Assembly: GCA_947380905.1 (NCBI GenBank)
Contig: CANCSS010000002.1
Span: 62,001-126,000 of the forward strand
Source of the DNA: Chitinophagaceae bacterium
GTDB taxonomy: Bacteria; Bacteroidota; Bacteroidia; Chitinophagales; Chitinophagaceae
Reading direction: 5' to 3'
Length of the DNA stretch: 64,000 nucleotides
Position 1 is the stretch's first letter, and every line of letters begins with the position of its first letter. The position numbers and the translations under genes were made by a program. The notes below the pieces were generated by a model, which was given only the letters and a program-made list of their open reading frames with translations, searched no databases and was not told the origin of the DNA. Below, one piece after another: positions 1-8,625 of the stretch.

Positions 1-150
1 GAAGGCTACTATATCCATAAAAAAGGAATGCAGGAATTGGCTCAAGAATTTGGCTACACCAATGCAGACAATGCGAAGAATCAGAAATACAAATGTTTAA
101 TGCGCTTGAAAAAAATATTTTTTGCGCAGTACAATATGGGAGACAAATAA
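1..150 (+). CDS. Sigma-70 family RNA polymerase sigma factor, C-terminal fragment
   Basis: Frame 1 is open from the window edge to a TAA at 148-150, giving 49 residues that end in YNMGDK. The segment with KKGMQELAQEFGYTNADNAK followed by KYKCLMRLKK looks like the helix-turn-helix of sigma region 4 in Bacteroidota ECF-type sigma factors, where a similar 'ELA..FGY.NAD.AK..KYKCL..L' pattern closes the protein. Only the end is visible, so the class cannot be fixed. The next gene starts 18 bases downstream and has an anti-sigma-like N-terminus, which supports a sigma/anti-sigma pair. It could be another small HTH protein. Confidence 0.6.
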   Translation, partial: EGYYIHKKGMQELAQEFGYTNADNAKNQKYKCLMRLKKIFFAQYNMGDK

Positions 151-168
151 TAGATTAACGAACAGACT

Positions 169-1278
169 ATGGAAGACATAAAATTATTAGAAACCATTGA
201 TAGATATTTGGCTGGCGAAATGTCTGCTGAAGAGCATGATTTATTTGAGACCATTCGAAAAAATACACCCAGCATTGATCAAATGGTGAAAGAACATGAA
301 ATGTTTTTACTTCAAATGGACCAATATGCCGCGAAACGCAACTTTGCAAAATTAACGGAGAAAACATTCCAGCATTTATTGGCAGCGGGAGAATGGACCT
401 TAGACAATGTAGCGCCTTCGAAAGTAAAAATAATTCAGTTGTGGAATAAATATAAAAAAGTGACTGCTATAGCTGCCTCTGTTGGAGGATTAATTGCTTT
501 AACTACTTCTGCATTTATTATGTATTTTTCACCAAGTTTAAATGGCAATCAATTATTACAATTAAGCAAAGACATCGAAGTCATTAAAAAAAATCAGCAA
601 GTTCAAGGACATCTTTTAAATGAAGTGAAATCCAAAGTTCCTGAAAATGCAACCCTCCTTAGTGGTGGATCGGGCTTTTTAATTGACCCGAAAGGTTATA
701 TCATCACCAATGCTCATGTGTTAAAAGGCAATGGCGCCATTGTGATCAACAATATGGGGCAAGAATTACATGCAAATATTATTTACACCGATAAAAACAT
801 TGATCTTGCCTTATTAAAAATAGAAGACAAAGATTTTGATGCTCCTAATACTATCCCTTTTACGATTCGTAAAAAAATGAGCGACTTGGGCGAAGAAATT
901 TTTACTTTGGGCTACCCCAGAAATGACAATGACATTGTATATGGCAAAGGTTATTTAAGCGCTCAAAAAGGATATGCTGGAGACAGCAGCTCTTATCAAA
1001 TACAAATTAGCGCCAACCCAGGCAGTTCTGGAGCGCCTTTATTCAATGACAAAGGAGAGTTGATTGGAATTATAAGTACCAGAGAAAAATTAGCCGTTGG
1101 CGTTACTTTTGCGATTAAATCAAATAAAATTATCGACTTAATTGCCTCAGCTAAAGAAAACGAAGCGCCTACAGATATAAAGTTAAAAGTGACAAAAGTA
1201 GAACACATTGCTATCAATAGAAAAGTTCAAATCAATAGTTTGAAGCCTTACATTTTTAGTGTTCGTTCTTTCAACTAA
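169..1278 (+). CDS. Membrane-anchored trypsin-like serine protease with anti-sigma-like N-terminus
   Basis: The 369-residue protein has three parts. Residues 1 to about 90 are a charged cytoplasmic segment (DRYLAGEMSAEEHDLFE) resembling the N-terminus of Bacteroidota anti-sigma factors. One hydrophobic helix spans about 97-119. From about 150 there is an HtrA/trypsin-like protease domain. The catalytic triad is readable: H183 in TNAHV, D212 in NIDLALLK and S287 in GSSGAP. No PDZ domain follows; the last 50 residues are short and basic. Lying 18 bases after a sigma factor gene, it is probably co-transcribed and could release or control that sigma factor in response to envelope stress. The protease call is firm; the regulatory role is inference. 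Confidence 0.8.
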   Translation: MEDIKLLETIDRYLAGEMSAEEHDLFETIRKNTPSIDQMVKEHEMFLLQMDQYAAKRNFAKLTEKTFQHLLAAGEWTLDNVAPSKVKIIQLWNKYKKVTAIAASVGGLIALTTSAFIMYFSPSLNGNQLLQLSKDIEVIKKNQQVQGHLLNEVKSKVPENATLLSGGSGFLIDPKGYIITNAHVLKGNGAIVINNMGQELHANIIYTDKNIDLALLKIEDKDFDAPNTIPFTIRKKMSDLGEEIFTLGYPRNDNDIVYGKGYLSAQKGYAGDSSSYQIQISANPGSSGAPLFNDKGELIGIISTREKLAVGVTFAIKSNKIIDLIASAKENEAPTDIKLKVTKVEHIAINRKVQINSLKPYIFSVRSFN

Positions 1279-1297
1279 TTAAATTCGCTAAAGACAT

Positions 1298-2197
1298 TTA
1301 CCAAAGGCTAGTAGGATATACTTTATTGGCTACCAAAGTATCAATACTTGCTTTTACACCAGGTGCATCGGCTTTGTAGGTAACGCCAAACCATTTGGCA
1401 TTGGTGGGGATTACTTTTACCTGCCCCAATCCCAATTCTTTAAATCTACCTGCTACATAAGGAATATAATATTCAGATTTTAACTCCTGTCCTTTTGAAT
1501 GTAAAAAAGAAACAAACTCTTGTTCACATAATTGAATAAACCCAGGCGAGAAACACATGAAATTCATACTCACTCTGGTATCCTCTTTTAGAGGTGTTTC
1601 TATCTCCTCTTCTTCAAATACAATTTGACCACCTGCTTTACGATATATTTTAGTGCGCTCCTGAATCGAAGTTAAATAACCTTGATCATTGATCGCACAA
1701 ACCCCTCTACTCACGGTTCCATTTTCACTTAAAGTATTGGCCAATGCATACCCAAGTATACAATTGGTAGTTTCATTGCATTCCTTTGTTAAAAAAGTAT
1801 ACGCTTGTTCAAAAGCTTCTTTGCCATAATAATCGTCGGCATTGATAATGGCAAAAACTTCTTTCACTTCCTCTTTACAACATAACAATGCATGTGCCGT
1901 GCCCCATGGCTTTACCCGATCTACTGGATAGGAAAATCCTTCGGTGAATTTATCCAAGGACTGATATACATAAGCTGTTTTAATTTTCCCTACCAACTTT
2001 GGTTCCAATATTTTTTTGAACGATTCTGCAAAATCTTCCCGTATGATAAAAACCACTTTCCCAAAGCCTGCACGTATTGCATCGTAAATAGAATATTCCA
2101 TAATAGTTTCACCGCTAGGCCCAAAACCTTCTGTCTGTTTCATGCTGCCATATCTACTCGCCATACCAGCTGCCAAAATCACTAAAGTAGGTGCCAT
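1298..2197 (-). CDS. Sugar-phosphate nucleotidyltransferase family protein
   Basis: The 299-residue protein begins TLVILAAGMASRYGSMKQ, the glycine-rich nucleotide-binding loop of NTP-transferase enzymes, and continues with GPSGETIMEYSIYDA, where sugar NTP transferases bind substrate. INADDYYG at about 117-124 matches the metal-binding aspartate motif that follows strand 4. The length suits a stand-alone transferase without the left-handed beta-helix acyltransferase domain. The family makes NDP-sugars for envelope glycans; the actual sugar cannot be read. It converges on the protease gene with a 19-base gap. Confidence 0.8.
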   Translation of the reverse strand: MAPTLVILAAGMASRYGSMKQTEGFGPSGETIMEYSIYDAIRAGFGKVVFIIREDFAESFKKILEPKLVGKIKTAYVYQSLDKFTEGFSYPVDRVKPWGTAHALLCCKEEVKEVFAIINADDYYGKEAFEQAYTFLTKECNETTNCILGYALANTLSENGTVSRGVCAINDQGYLTSIQERTKIYRKAGGQIVFEEEEIETPLKEDTRVSMNFMCFSPGFIQLCEQEFVSFLHSKGQELKSEYYIPYVAGRFKELGLGQVKVIPTNAKWFGVTYKADAPGVKASIDTLVANKVYPTSLW

Positions 2198-2296
2198 ATT
2201 AATTCAACGCTTTACAAAGTATTTAAATAGTATTTTTACCAAACTTGATAAAATACATCGAGTAAAAATAACTGATTTTGATTAAATAAAAAAACA

Positions 2297-3178
2297 TTGA
2301 CTCCTAAACCTTCTATACAATCCATCCCTTCCTTTGGTAAGAATTATTATCAAATGAGTTTACTAAGATTAGACCAAATTCACCCCATTGTAAGTGGCAA
2401 TAAATGGTATAAACTTAAGTATCACCTTCAAGAAGCTTTCAATCACGCTTGCACCACTATTGCTAGCTTTGGCGGCCCTTATTCTAATCATTTAGTAGCA
2501 TTGGCCTATGCTGCCCAGGAAAATAAATTAAAAAGCATTGGTTATGTTAGAGCCAACAACAACGAGCCACTTACGCCAAGTTTACAAGATGCCCTTTCCT
2601 TTGGAATGCAATTGGTATTTATTGGGAGAACCCATTTTCAGGAAACTAAAAACGAACTACTTCAAAAAAATAATACCTCCTCAGGTATCTATTTTATTGA
2701 CGAAGGGGGGTATGGCGCAATAGGCGCCAAAGGAGCTGCCGATATCCTTGATTCAAAAAACACCGCTACTTTCGACACCGTCATTTGCGCTGTTGGAACC
2801 GGAACCATGTTGGCAGGAATTATTAATGCTTCAGCCCCTCACCAACAAATCATTGGCATTCCTGTTTTAAAAAATGAAAATAGTTTAGCCGAAGAAATAA
2901 ATAATTTGGTCATCAATAAGCAAACACCATGGACTTTATTGCATCAATTTCATCAAGGTGGTTATGCCAAAACAACCCCTGCTTTGATTCAGTGGATGAA
3001 TGAGTTCTGGGATAGCGAAAAAATTCCAACGGATATCGTATATACAGGAAAATTGCTTTTTGCTGTTAAAGAATTAATGCAAGCTGATTATTTTAAACCT
3101 CATAGTAAAATATTAATCATACACAGCGGAGGTTTACAAGGAAATAGATCCTTACCAAAAAATACTTTGCTTTTTTAA
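2297..3178 (+). CDS. PLP-dependent ACC deaminase / D-cysteine desulfhydrase family protein
   Basis: The product has 293 residues and resembles the fold-type II PLP enzymes that include 1-aminocyclopropane-1-carboxylate deaminase and D-cysteine desulfhydrase. VSGNKWYKLKYHL at about 32-44 carries the PLP-binding lysine region, SFGGPYSNHLVALAYAA binds the cofactor phosphate and substrate, and VGTGTMLAGI is the phosphate-cup glycine loop. The start is TTG at 2297. An in-frame ATG at 2354 would remove PSIQSIPSF, which aligns with the 'TP.Q.I' N-terminus usual in homologues, so I prefer TTG. Substrate is uncertain; Bacteroidota members are often simply called pyridoxal-phosphate dependent enzymes. 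Its stop overlaps the end of lipB by four bases. Confidence 0.75.
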   Translation: MTPKPSIQSIPSFGKNYYQMSLLRLDQIHPIVSGNKWYKLKYHLQEAFNHACTTIASFGGPYSNHLVALAYAAQENKLKSIGYVRANNNEPLTPSLQDALSFGMQLVFIGRTHFQETKNELLQKNNTSSGIYFIDEGGYGAIGAKGAADILDSKNTATFDTVICAVGTGTMLAGIINASAPHQQIIGIPVLKNENSLAEEINNLVINKQTPWTLLHQFHQGGYAKTTPALIQWMNEFWDSEKIPTDIVYTGKLLFAVKELMQADYFKPHSKILIIHSGGLQGNRSLPKNTLLF

Positions 3179-3888
3179 GCACTTATTAAATCGCAATCAA
3201 AAATCACTTGAAATTGTTTTTTGATTTTTTCTTTCACTTCTTCGTAATCTACTTTTCGACCCAACTCTTTTTCTAAAGAAGTAACCGTTTTACCTTGAAT
3301 GCCACAAGGCACAATCAATTCAAAATGTGACAAATCGGTATTTACATTCAATGCAAAACCATGCATTGTGATCCACCTACTACATTTAATACCCATGGCA
3401 CAAATTTTTCTTGCCATAAAAGGGTTCTCTGGTTGCAACCATACCCCGGTTTCTCCTGCACTGCGCTCCCCTTGTAATCCATATTCTGCCAACACATCAA
3501 TAATCACTTGTTCTAGGCTTCTTAAATACCAACCCAAATCTGTTTTGAATTTATCCAAGTCTAAAATTGGATACCCCACTATTTGTTGTAATCCATGATA
3601 AGTCACATCCCCACCTCTATTGATATGAAAAAACTCGATGCCTAAATTTTCTAATTGCTGCTCAGAAACCAATACATGCTCTCTTTTACCACTTTTACCC
3701 AAGGTAAAAACAGGCGGATGCTCTACCATCAGCAATCGATGTTCTGTTGCGGTATTGGATACCGCTTGTTCCTTTTGCCTGGCCTCCCATTTGATTTGTG
3801 TATTTTTCAAGAGCAAAGCCTCTTGATAATCCCAGGTAGGTTGATAAGAACGAATGCCTAAATCTTCAAATACCACTTTTTGACGCAT
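3175..3888 (-). CDS. lipB: Octanoyltransferase LipB
   Basis: LipB moves the octanoyl group from acyl carrier protein to lipoyl domains, the first step of endogenous lipoate synthesis. The 237-residue protein has the family signature RGGDVTYHGLQQIVGYPILDL, the catalytic lysine K161 in MARKICAMGIK and the catalytic cysteine C195 in VPCGIQGKTVTS, 34 residues apart as in characterised enzymes. Full length is present. A TAACTTTG box ends four bases before the ATG, so the transcript is probably leaderless. It is divergent from the pseudouridine synthase gene, and no lipA lies nearby. Confidence 0.93.
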   Translation of the reverse strand: MRQKVVFEDLGIRSYQPTWDYQEALLLKNTQIKWEARQKEQAVSNTATEHRLLMVEHPPVFTLGKSGKREHVLVSEQQLENLGIEFFHINRGGDVTYHGLQQIVGYPILDLDKFKTDLGWYLRSLEQVIIDVLAEYGLQGERSAGETGVWLQPENPFMARKICAMGIKCSRWITMHGFALNVNTDLSHFELIVPCGIQGKTVTSLEKELGRKVDYEEVKEKIKKQFQVIFDCDLISA

Positions 3889-3892
3889 GAAG

Positions 3893-3900
3893 CAAAGTTA
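3893..3900 (-). promoter_or_regulatory. -7 box of the lipB promoter
   Basis: TAACTTTG on the minus strand matches the Bacteroidota -7 consensus TAnnTTTG and ends four bases before the lipB ATG. No clear TTG -33 element lies about 20 bases further upstream. Confidence 0.55.
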
Positions 3901-3920
3901 CAAACTAAGCCGCAATATCT

Positions 3921-3928
3921 TACTTTTG
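3921..3928 (+). promoter_or_regulatory. -7 box of the RluD-type gene promoter
   Basis: TACTTTTG matches TAnnTTTG and ends four bases before the ATG at 3933, which predicts transcription starting at or within a base or two of the start codon. It lies 20 bases from the lipB box on the other strand, so the two promoters overlap back to back. Confidence 0.55.
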
Positions 3929-3932
3929 CACC

Positions 3933-4979
3933 ATGTCCGAAGCACAAGAACTAATACAAGAAGAAAACAACGAGTCCTTATACGAGCGATCTACCTTTAT
4001 AGTAGACAAGGGACAGGAGCCTACCCGTATCGATAAATGGGTGCAAGCCCGCATTGAAAGCATCACCAGAAATAAATTACAAAATGGAATTGACGCCGGG
4101 TTTTTGACAGTCAATGGCAAAGTGGTTAAAAGCAATTACAAAACCAGACCAGGCGATGAAGTCGTGTATTTAAGTATAATCAATCCAGAATACACCGAGC
4201 TTAAACCTGAAGCCATGTCATTGGATATTGTTTACGAAGACGATGCGGTCATGGTGATTAATAAGCCATCCAATATGGTGGTTCATCCTGGCATTGGAAA
4301 TTATACCGGCACTTTATTGAATGGAGTGGCCCATCATTTACTTGCACAAAATCCTGATTTAAATGAAGAACTTTTACCACGTTTTGGATTGGTTCACCGA
4401 ATAGATAAAAATACCACTGGCTTAATTGTACTCGCAAAAACACCCGAAGCAGCAAGTCATTTAGCCAAACAATTTTTTAATCATACTGTAGAAAGAAAAT
4501 ATGTTGCCTTGGTTTGGGGAGATATGGAACTTGAAGAGGGAACCATTGTAGCCAACATTGCACGTCACAAATCAAATAGAAAAATGTTTGATGCGTATCC
4601 GGATGAAGAAATTGGCAAGCATGCGATTACTCATTATAAGGTGATTGAACGCTACAATTATGTGACTTTGGTTTCCTGCATTCTTGAAACAGGAAGAACC
4701 CATCAAATAAGGGTGCACATGAAACATATTGGCCATACTCTTTTCAATGATTTTGAATATGGTGGAGATAAAATTTTAAAAGGAACTATTTATACCAAAT
4801 ACAAACAATTTGTAGACAATTGTTTTGAAGCTTGCCCAAGATGTGCACTGCACGCTCAAACATTGGGATTTGAACATCCCACCACAGGAAAGAAAATAGT
4901 TTTTGATAGTCCCTTGCCTGCCGACATGCAAGCGGTAATTGAAAAGTGGAAAAACTACAAGGCTGCTGCCAACCAATAA
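3933..4979 (+). CDS. rluD: RluA/RluD-family large-subunit rRNA pseudouridine synthase
   Basis: The 348-residue protein has an S4 RNA-binding domain at about 30-95 (RIDKWVQARIESITRNKLQNGIDAG) and a RluA-type catalytic domain. VHRIDKNTTGLIVLAKT contains the catalytic aspartate D158, and GRTHQIRVHMKHIGHTLFND is the conserved C-terminal motif. The S4 domain and length fit RluD, which modifies helix 69 of 23S rRNA, but RluC-like specificity cannot be excluded from sequence alone. The charged N-terminus (EAQELIQEENNESLYE) is an extension before S4. A hairpin terminator follows the stop. Confidence 0.85.
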   Translation: MSEAQELIQEENNESLYERSTFIVDKGQEPTRIDKWVQARIESITRNKLQNGIDAGFLTVNGKVVKSNYKTRPGDEVVYLSIINPEYTELKPEAMSLDIVYEDDAVMVINKPSNMVVHPGIGNYTGTLLNGVAHHLLAQNPDLNEELLPRFGLVHRIDKNTTGLIVLAKTPEAASHLAKQFFNHTVERKYVALVWGDMELEEGTIVANIARHKSNRKMFDAYPDEEIGKHAITHYKVIERYNYVTLVSCILETGRTHQIRVHMKHIGHTLFNDFEYGGDKILKGTIYTKYKQFVDNCFEACPRCALHAQTLGFEHPTTGKKIVFDSPLPADMQAVIEKWKNYKAAANQ

Positions 4980-4989
4980 GCTCCTTATA

Positions 4990-5022
4990 AAAAAAGCCCC
5001 CCGATTTTCGGAAGGCTTTTTT
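4990..5022. terminator. Bidirectional intrinsic terminator
   Basis: AAAAAAGCC at 4990-4998 pairs with GGCTTTTTT at 5014-5022, with an inner CCG/CGG pair around an ATTTT loop. Runs of A before and T after make it work on both strands. It separates the convergent pseudouridine synthase and M1 peptidase genes. Confidence 0.8.
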
Positions 5023-5051
5023 ATATAAGATAGTAAGCTTTTAAAAAGTTG

Positions 5052-7475
5052 CTATTTTTTACTTTGTGCATTTTGCATAGGAGACAATCCCATGGATTGC
5101 CCTCTTCCAAAACCTCTCATTTTAAAGATAGAGAAATTAGAAGGAGCTGATACATGTGGCCATTTATTGTTTGACTCATCTATATCGGCTGTTTCACGCA
5201 TTGGATCTAGTTGAATAGATGCCGCTTTTTTATACGTCAAAAAAGTACTTACCACTTTGTTTTCATTTTTTCTCCAAATTTGAGCAGATAACTTTTGTAT
5301 TTCTTTAGTGCCATCTTCAAATGTAAACTCAACAATAATTGGCATTACCAATCCCCCTTTGTTTAAAAAAGTGATTTCATATAAATTGACATTCGCATAT
5401 TTTGATTTATCCGCATCTGTCAAAGGCTCTGGAGTACCAAAATTCATTGCAGGTTGCTTAGTCACTGAATCATAGGGTTCCAAACCTCTATCGTATCTCC
5501 AATAAAAATCACGAAGGGAGGTATCTGCGTCTGTTAAAAATACAATGGACTTGTCCGCTCTATTTCTCACTTTAGATAAATCATCAAAAGCAGGTATCGC
5601 AGGCTTGTCCATACCCCTTGCCCCTCCACCGCCATTCATACCTCCGCGGCCTCCGCGGCCTCCACGTCCACCGCCACCCATCGGCGCTGCTGCAGCAGCT
5701 GCTGGATCGTAAACAGCATGTTTTACTGTATCAATGGCAATATCCACTGGATCAATACCATAAAACCAGCCTCTCCAATACCAATCTAAATCTACCGCAC
5801 TCGCATCTTCCATGGTTCTAAATAAATCAGCAGGTGTTGGATGCTTAAAAGCCCAACGACGTGCATATTCTTTAAAAGAATAATCAAAAAGTTCACGTCC
5901 CATAATGGTTTCTCTTAAAATATTCAAAGCTGTAGCAGGCTTTGTATATGCATTGGGCCCAAATTGAATAATATTTTCACTATTGGTCATGATTGGCTCC
6001 AATTGATCCTTAGGCAATTTCATGTAATCTGAAATGGTCCAGGCCGGACCCCCTCTGGTAGGAAATTTATTGTCATACAATTCCTCAGTTAAATACTCCA
6101 CAAAAGAATTTAATCCTTCATCCATCCAAGACCATTGACGTTCATCGCTATTCACAATCATTGGGAAAAAATTATGTCCTACTTCATGTATGATTACGCC
6201 CAACATCCCATTTTTTGCCGACTCTGTATAATTGCCATCTTTATCGGTACGACCATAGTTGAAACAAATCATTGGATATTCCATACCATTAGAAGCTTCT
6301 ATACTTTGTGCGACAGGATATGGATAAGGAATGGTGAATTTTGAATAAGATTTAATGGTATGCGCCACCGCCTTAGTAGAAAATTTACGATACAAGCCAT
6401 ACGCTTCTTTTCCATAACCGCTCATGCACATCACTTTCTTCCCCTCTACATTGGCAGCCATTGCATCCCATATAAATTTACGACTGCTTCCAAATGCAAA
6501 ATCACGCACATTCTCTGCATTAAATACCCAAGTCTTTTGAGTGCTTGCTTTGTTTTTTTCGGCAGCTTTCGCTTCCTCTAATGTCACAATTTCAATAGGC
6601 TCTTTGGCTGTTTGCGCCTTTGTCCATCTTGCTAATTGAGCAGCAGAAAGCACTGATGGATAGTTTTGACCTTGGCCAGTTGCCATAACAACGTGATCAC
6701 CTGGAACGGTGATGGCTACTTTATAATTACCAAAAACCAAAGCAAATTCTCCACGACCTGTAAATTGATGATTCTGCCATCCTTGAAAATCAGAATAAAC
6801 GCATAAACGTGGATACCACTGTGTCATAGTAAATAAATAGTTGCCGTCTTCTGGGAAATATTCATATCCACCTCGACCAGCTACCGTCAATCGATCTGTA
6901 ATTTTATAACTCCAATTTAATTTAAAAGTAATTTTTTGACCAGGCTTCAAAGGCGTTGGGGTTTCAATACGCATCATGGTACCATTGATTGTGTATTTAA
7001 GTTTTGCTCCCATGGCATCCGTTAAAGAAGATATGATATGTCCAAGCCCATTGTCTGTTTTTTGTTCTATTAATTTATCAACAGCAGTGGTAGTCACGGT
7101 GCGACCAATTCTGCTTTCTTCAGGGAAACTTGCATTGTTAACAGTACTATGTTCATTTTCATCCAACTGCAACCACAAATAAGTGAGTACATCAGGTGAA
7201 TTATTGAAATAAGTAACTGTTTCAGCACCTGTTAAAAGCAATTTTTTTTCGTCCAATGTTGCTTTAATATCATAATCAGCTCTTTGTTGCCAATATTTAG
7301 GACCTGGTGCACCACTTGCAGTTCTGTATTCATTCGGGGTTGCTAAAATAGTCCCCAACTGTTCGAACTTATTTCCATGATTCGAACTAGGATTGTTACG
7401 AATGTCTTGCGCCAATAAACTACTTAAGCTGGCTAAAAAAATTAGACTTAATAAAACGATTTTTTTGATTTGCAT
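5052..7475 (-). CDS. Secreted M1 family metallopeptidase
   Basis: This is a zinc aminopeptidase-like protein of the M1 (gluzincin) family. Numbering from an upstream in-frame ATG at 7484, the zinc motif is H433-E-V-G-H437 with the third ligand E456 in MDEGLNSF, the expected 18-residue spacer. I prefer the ATG at 7475, which gives MQIKKIVLLSLIFLASLSSLLAQ, a clean signal peptide, and 807 residues. After the catalytic domain a low-complexity Gly/Arg tract (about residues 598-622; GGGGRGGRGGRGG) precedes a beta-rich C-terminal domain. The gene starts 10 bases after the HupE-like gene and is likely co-transcribed with it. It is probably periplasmic or outer-membrane associated; the substrate is unknown. 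Confidence 0.85.
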   Translation of the reverse strand: MQIKKIVLLSLIFLASLSSLLAQDIRNNPSSNHGNKFEQLGTILATPNEYRTASGAPGPKYWQQRADYDIKATLDEKKLLLTGAETVTYFNNSPDVLTYLWLQLDENEHSTVNNASFPEESRIGRTVTTTAVDKLIEQKTDNGLGHIISSLTDAMGAKLKYTINGTMMRIETPTPLKPGQKITFKLNWSYKITDRLTVAGRGGYEYFPEDGNYLFTMTQWYPRLCVYSDFQGWQNHQFTGRGEFALVFGNYKVAITVPGDHVVMATGQGQNYPSVLSAAQLARWTKAQTAKEPIEIVTLEEAKAAEKNKASTQKTWVFNAENVRDFAFGSSRKFIWDAMAANVEGKKVMCMSGYGKEAYGLYRKFSTKAVAHTIKSYSKFTIPYPYPVAQSIEASNGMEYPMICFNYGRTDKDGNYTESAKNGMLGVIIHEVGHNFFPMIVNSDERQWSWMDEGLNSFVEYLTEELYDNKFPTRGGPAWTISDYMKLPKDQLEPIMTNSENIIQFGPNAYTKPATALNILRETIMGRELFDYSFKEYARRWAFKHPTPADLFRTMEDASAVDLDWYWRGWFYGIDPVDIAIDTVKHAVYDPAAAAAAPMGGGGRGGRGGRGGMNGGGGARGMDKPAIPAFDDLSKVRNRADKSIVFLTDADTSLRDFYWRYDRGLEPYDSVTKQPAMNFGTPEPLTDADKSKYANVNLYEITFLNKGGLVMPIIVEFTFEDGTKEIQKLSAQIWRKNENKVVSTFLTYKKAASIQLDPMRETADIDESNNKWPHVSAPSNFSIFKMRGFGRGQSMGLSPMQNAQSKK

Positions 7476-7485
7476 GTAACACAAT

Positions 7486-8076
7486 TTATTTTAAAAAAAT
7501 AAGCGTTCGATCTATTACCATCTGTAAAGAAAAACCAATGGCAATAAGCGACCCTATCCGAAGGTACCATTTTCGGTCAATTTTTAAATAGGAAACTAAA
7601 ATAAATGATAGAAATAAAAGTCCACTCACAATTAATAGCTGGCCCAGCTCCAATCCTACATTAAAGGAGAATAGAGGTGGAATGATTTGCTCCTCTTTAC
7701 CAAGTAAACTTTTAAGATAATTGCTAAAGCCCAAACCATGAATTAAGCCAAAAAACATGGCTAAGTAGTAAATAACAGGGTATTTTGAAGGGAAACTAAA
7801 CTCCTTTACCCAAAAATTAGACAACGCAGTAACAAAAATAGTAATAGGTATTAGCAATTCTACCATTTGTACTGGGAAAGCCACCCATTCCATGGTGCTC
7901 AGGGCCAAAGTGATGGAATGACCAACAGTAAAGGAAGTAACCAGTAGTAGCATCTTTTTCCAATCCGATGCCATATAACGCATCATGAGCACAAGTATGA
8001 ATAAAATGTGGTCAGACCCTTGAATATCAATAATATGCCTAAATCCAAGATGCCCATAGATAAACATGTCATTCAT
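7486..8076 (-). CDS. HupE/UreJ-type integral membrane protein
   Basis: The protein is hydrophobic with about six membrane segments. GFRHIIDIQGSDHILFILVL and SFTVGHSITLALST carry the conserved His/Asp/Gly pattern of the HupE/UreJ_2 family, followed by GLIHGLGFSNYL. HupE and UreJ relatives handle nickel in hydrogenase and urease systems, but this subfamily occurs in Bacteroidota without those enzymes and its substrate is unknown. The frame extends to an ATG at 8223, but that would add a basic, non-homologous 49-residue tail overlapping the divergent gene, so I take the ATG at 8076 (MNDMFIYGHLGF; 196 residues). It lies just upstream of the M1 peptidase. Confidence 0.75.
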   Translation of the reverse strand: MNDMFIYGHLGFRHIIDIQGSDHILFILVLMMRYMASDWKKMLLLVTSFTVGHSITLALSTMEWVAFPVQMVELLIPITIFVTALSNFWVKEFSFPSKYPVIYYLAMFFGLIHGLGFSNYLKSLLGKEEQIIPPLFSFNVGLELGQLLIVSGLLFLSFILVSYLKIDRKWYLRIGSLIAIGFSLQMVIDRTLIFLK

Positions 8077-8136
8077 GAAATGAAAATTTTGAAATGTTAA
8101 ATTAATCAAGACCTTTGTAAGCAACAAATAAAATAT

Positions 8137-8625
8137 ATGTTCTGGATTGGATGGAATACTCTTTTTACTGCTTTTGTGGCTTTGATGCACCCTTTTTTTG
8201 TGTCTGTGATAGATATTAATCACAATGAAAAAGAAGCGACTATTGAAATTAGTGTGCGCACTTTTACCAACGACCTTGAAAAAATGATTGGAGTAGATGC
8301 CAAAACTACCATCGATTTGTCACAAGCCAGTCAAAAAAATAAAGCAGATGCCCTTATTGCAGCTTATTTATCCAAGCGTCTTAATTTATCGGCCAATGGA
8401 ACAAAATGTAAGTTGGAGTATGTTGGATTTGAAATCCAAAAAGAAAGTACCTGGACTTATTTTGAAGTAAAAAATTGTACGCAATTAAATCAACTCAATG
8501 TTTTTTGCGAAGTATTGTTTGGCATCAACGACCAACAAATTAATATTTTTCATGTGAAAGCAAAAAATACTCGCAAGAGCTTTGAACTTATTTACCCAAA
8601 AAATACTACCCAATTTAATTTTTAA
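8137..8625 (+). CDS. DUF6702 family protein
   Basis: The 162-residue protein has a hydrophobic N-terminus (MFWIGWNTLFTAFVALMHPFF) that could be a signal peptide or anchor, then a beta-rich domain with HPFFVSVIDINHNEKEATIEISVRTF typical of DUF6702. Members occur in Bacteroidota next to HupE/UreJ-like proteins and M1 peptidases, as here, divergent by 60 bases. Function is unknown; a periplasmic partner of the membrane protein is plausible. Its 3' end overlaps the PAP2 gene by 11 bases. Confidence 0.7.
   Translation: MFWIGWNTLFTAFVALMHPFFVSVIDINHNEKEATIEISVRTFTNDLEKMIGVDAKTTIDLSQASQKNKADALIAAYLSKRLNLSANGTKCKLEYVGFEIQKESTWTYFEVKNCTQLNQLNVFCEVLFGINDQQINIFHVKAKNTRKSFELIYPKNTTQFNF

Noticed and set aside
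5189..5200. Half of a parS-like sequence (TGTTTCACG)
   Set aside because: Only one half-site of the TGTTTCACGTGAAACA consensus is present and it lies inside the M1 peptidase gene; I could not find a full parS near parAB.
8077..8223. N-terminal extension of the HupE-like protein to ATG 8223
   Set aside because: It would overlap the divergent DUF6702 gene by 87 bases and adds a basic stretch foreign to the family; ATG 8076 fits the conserved start.
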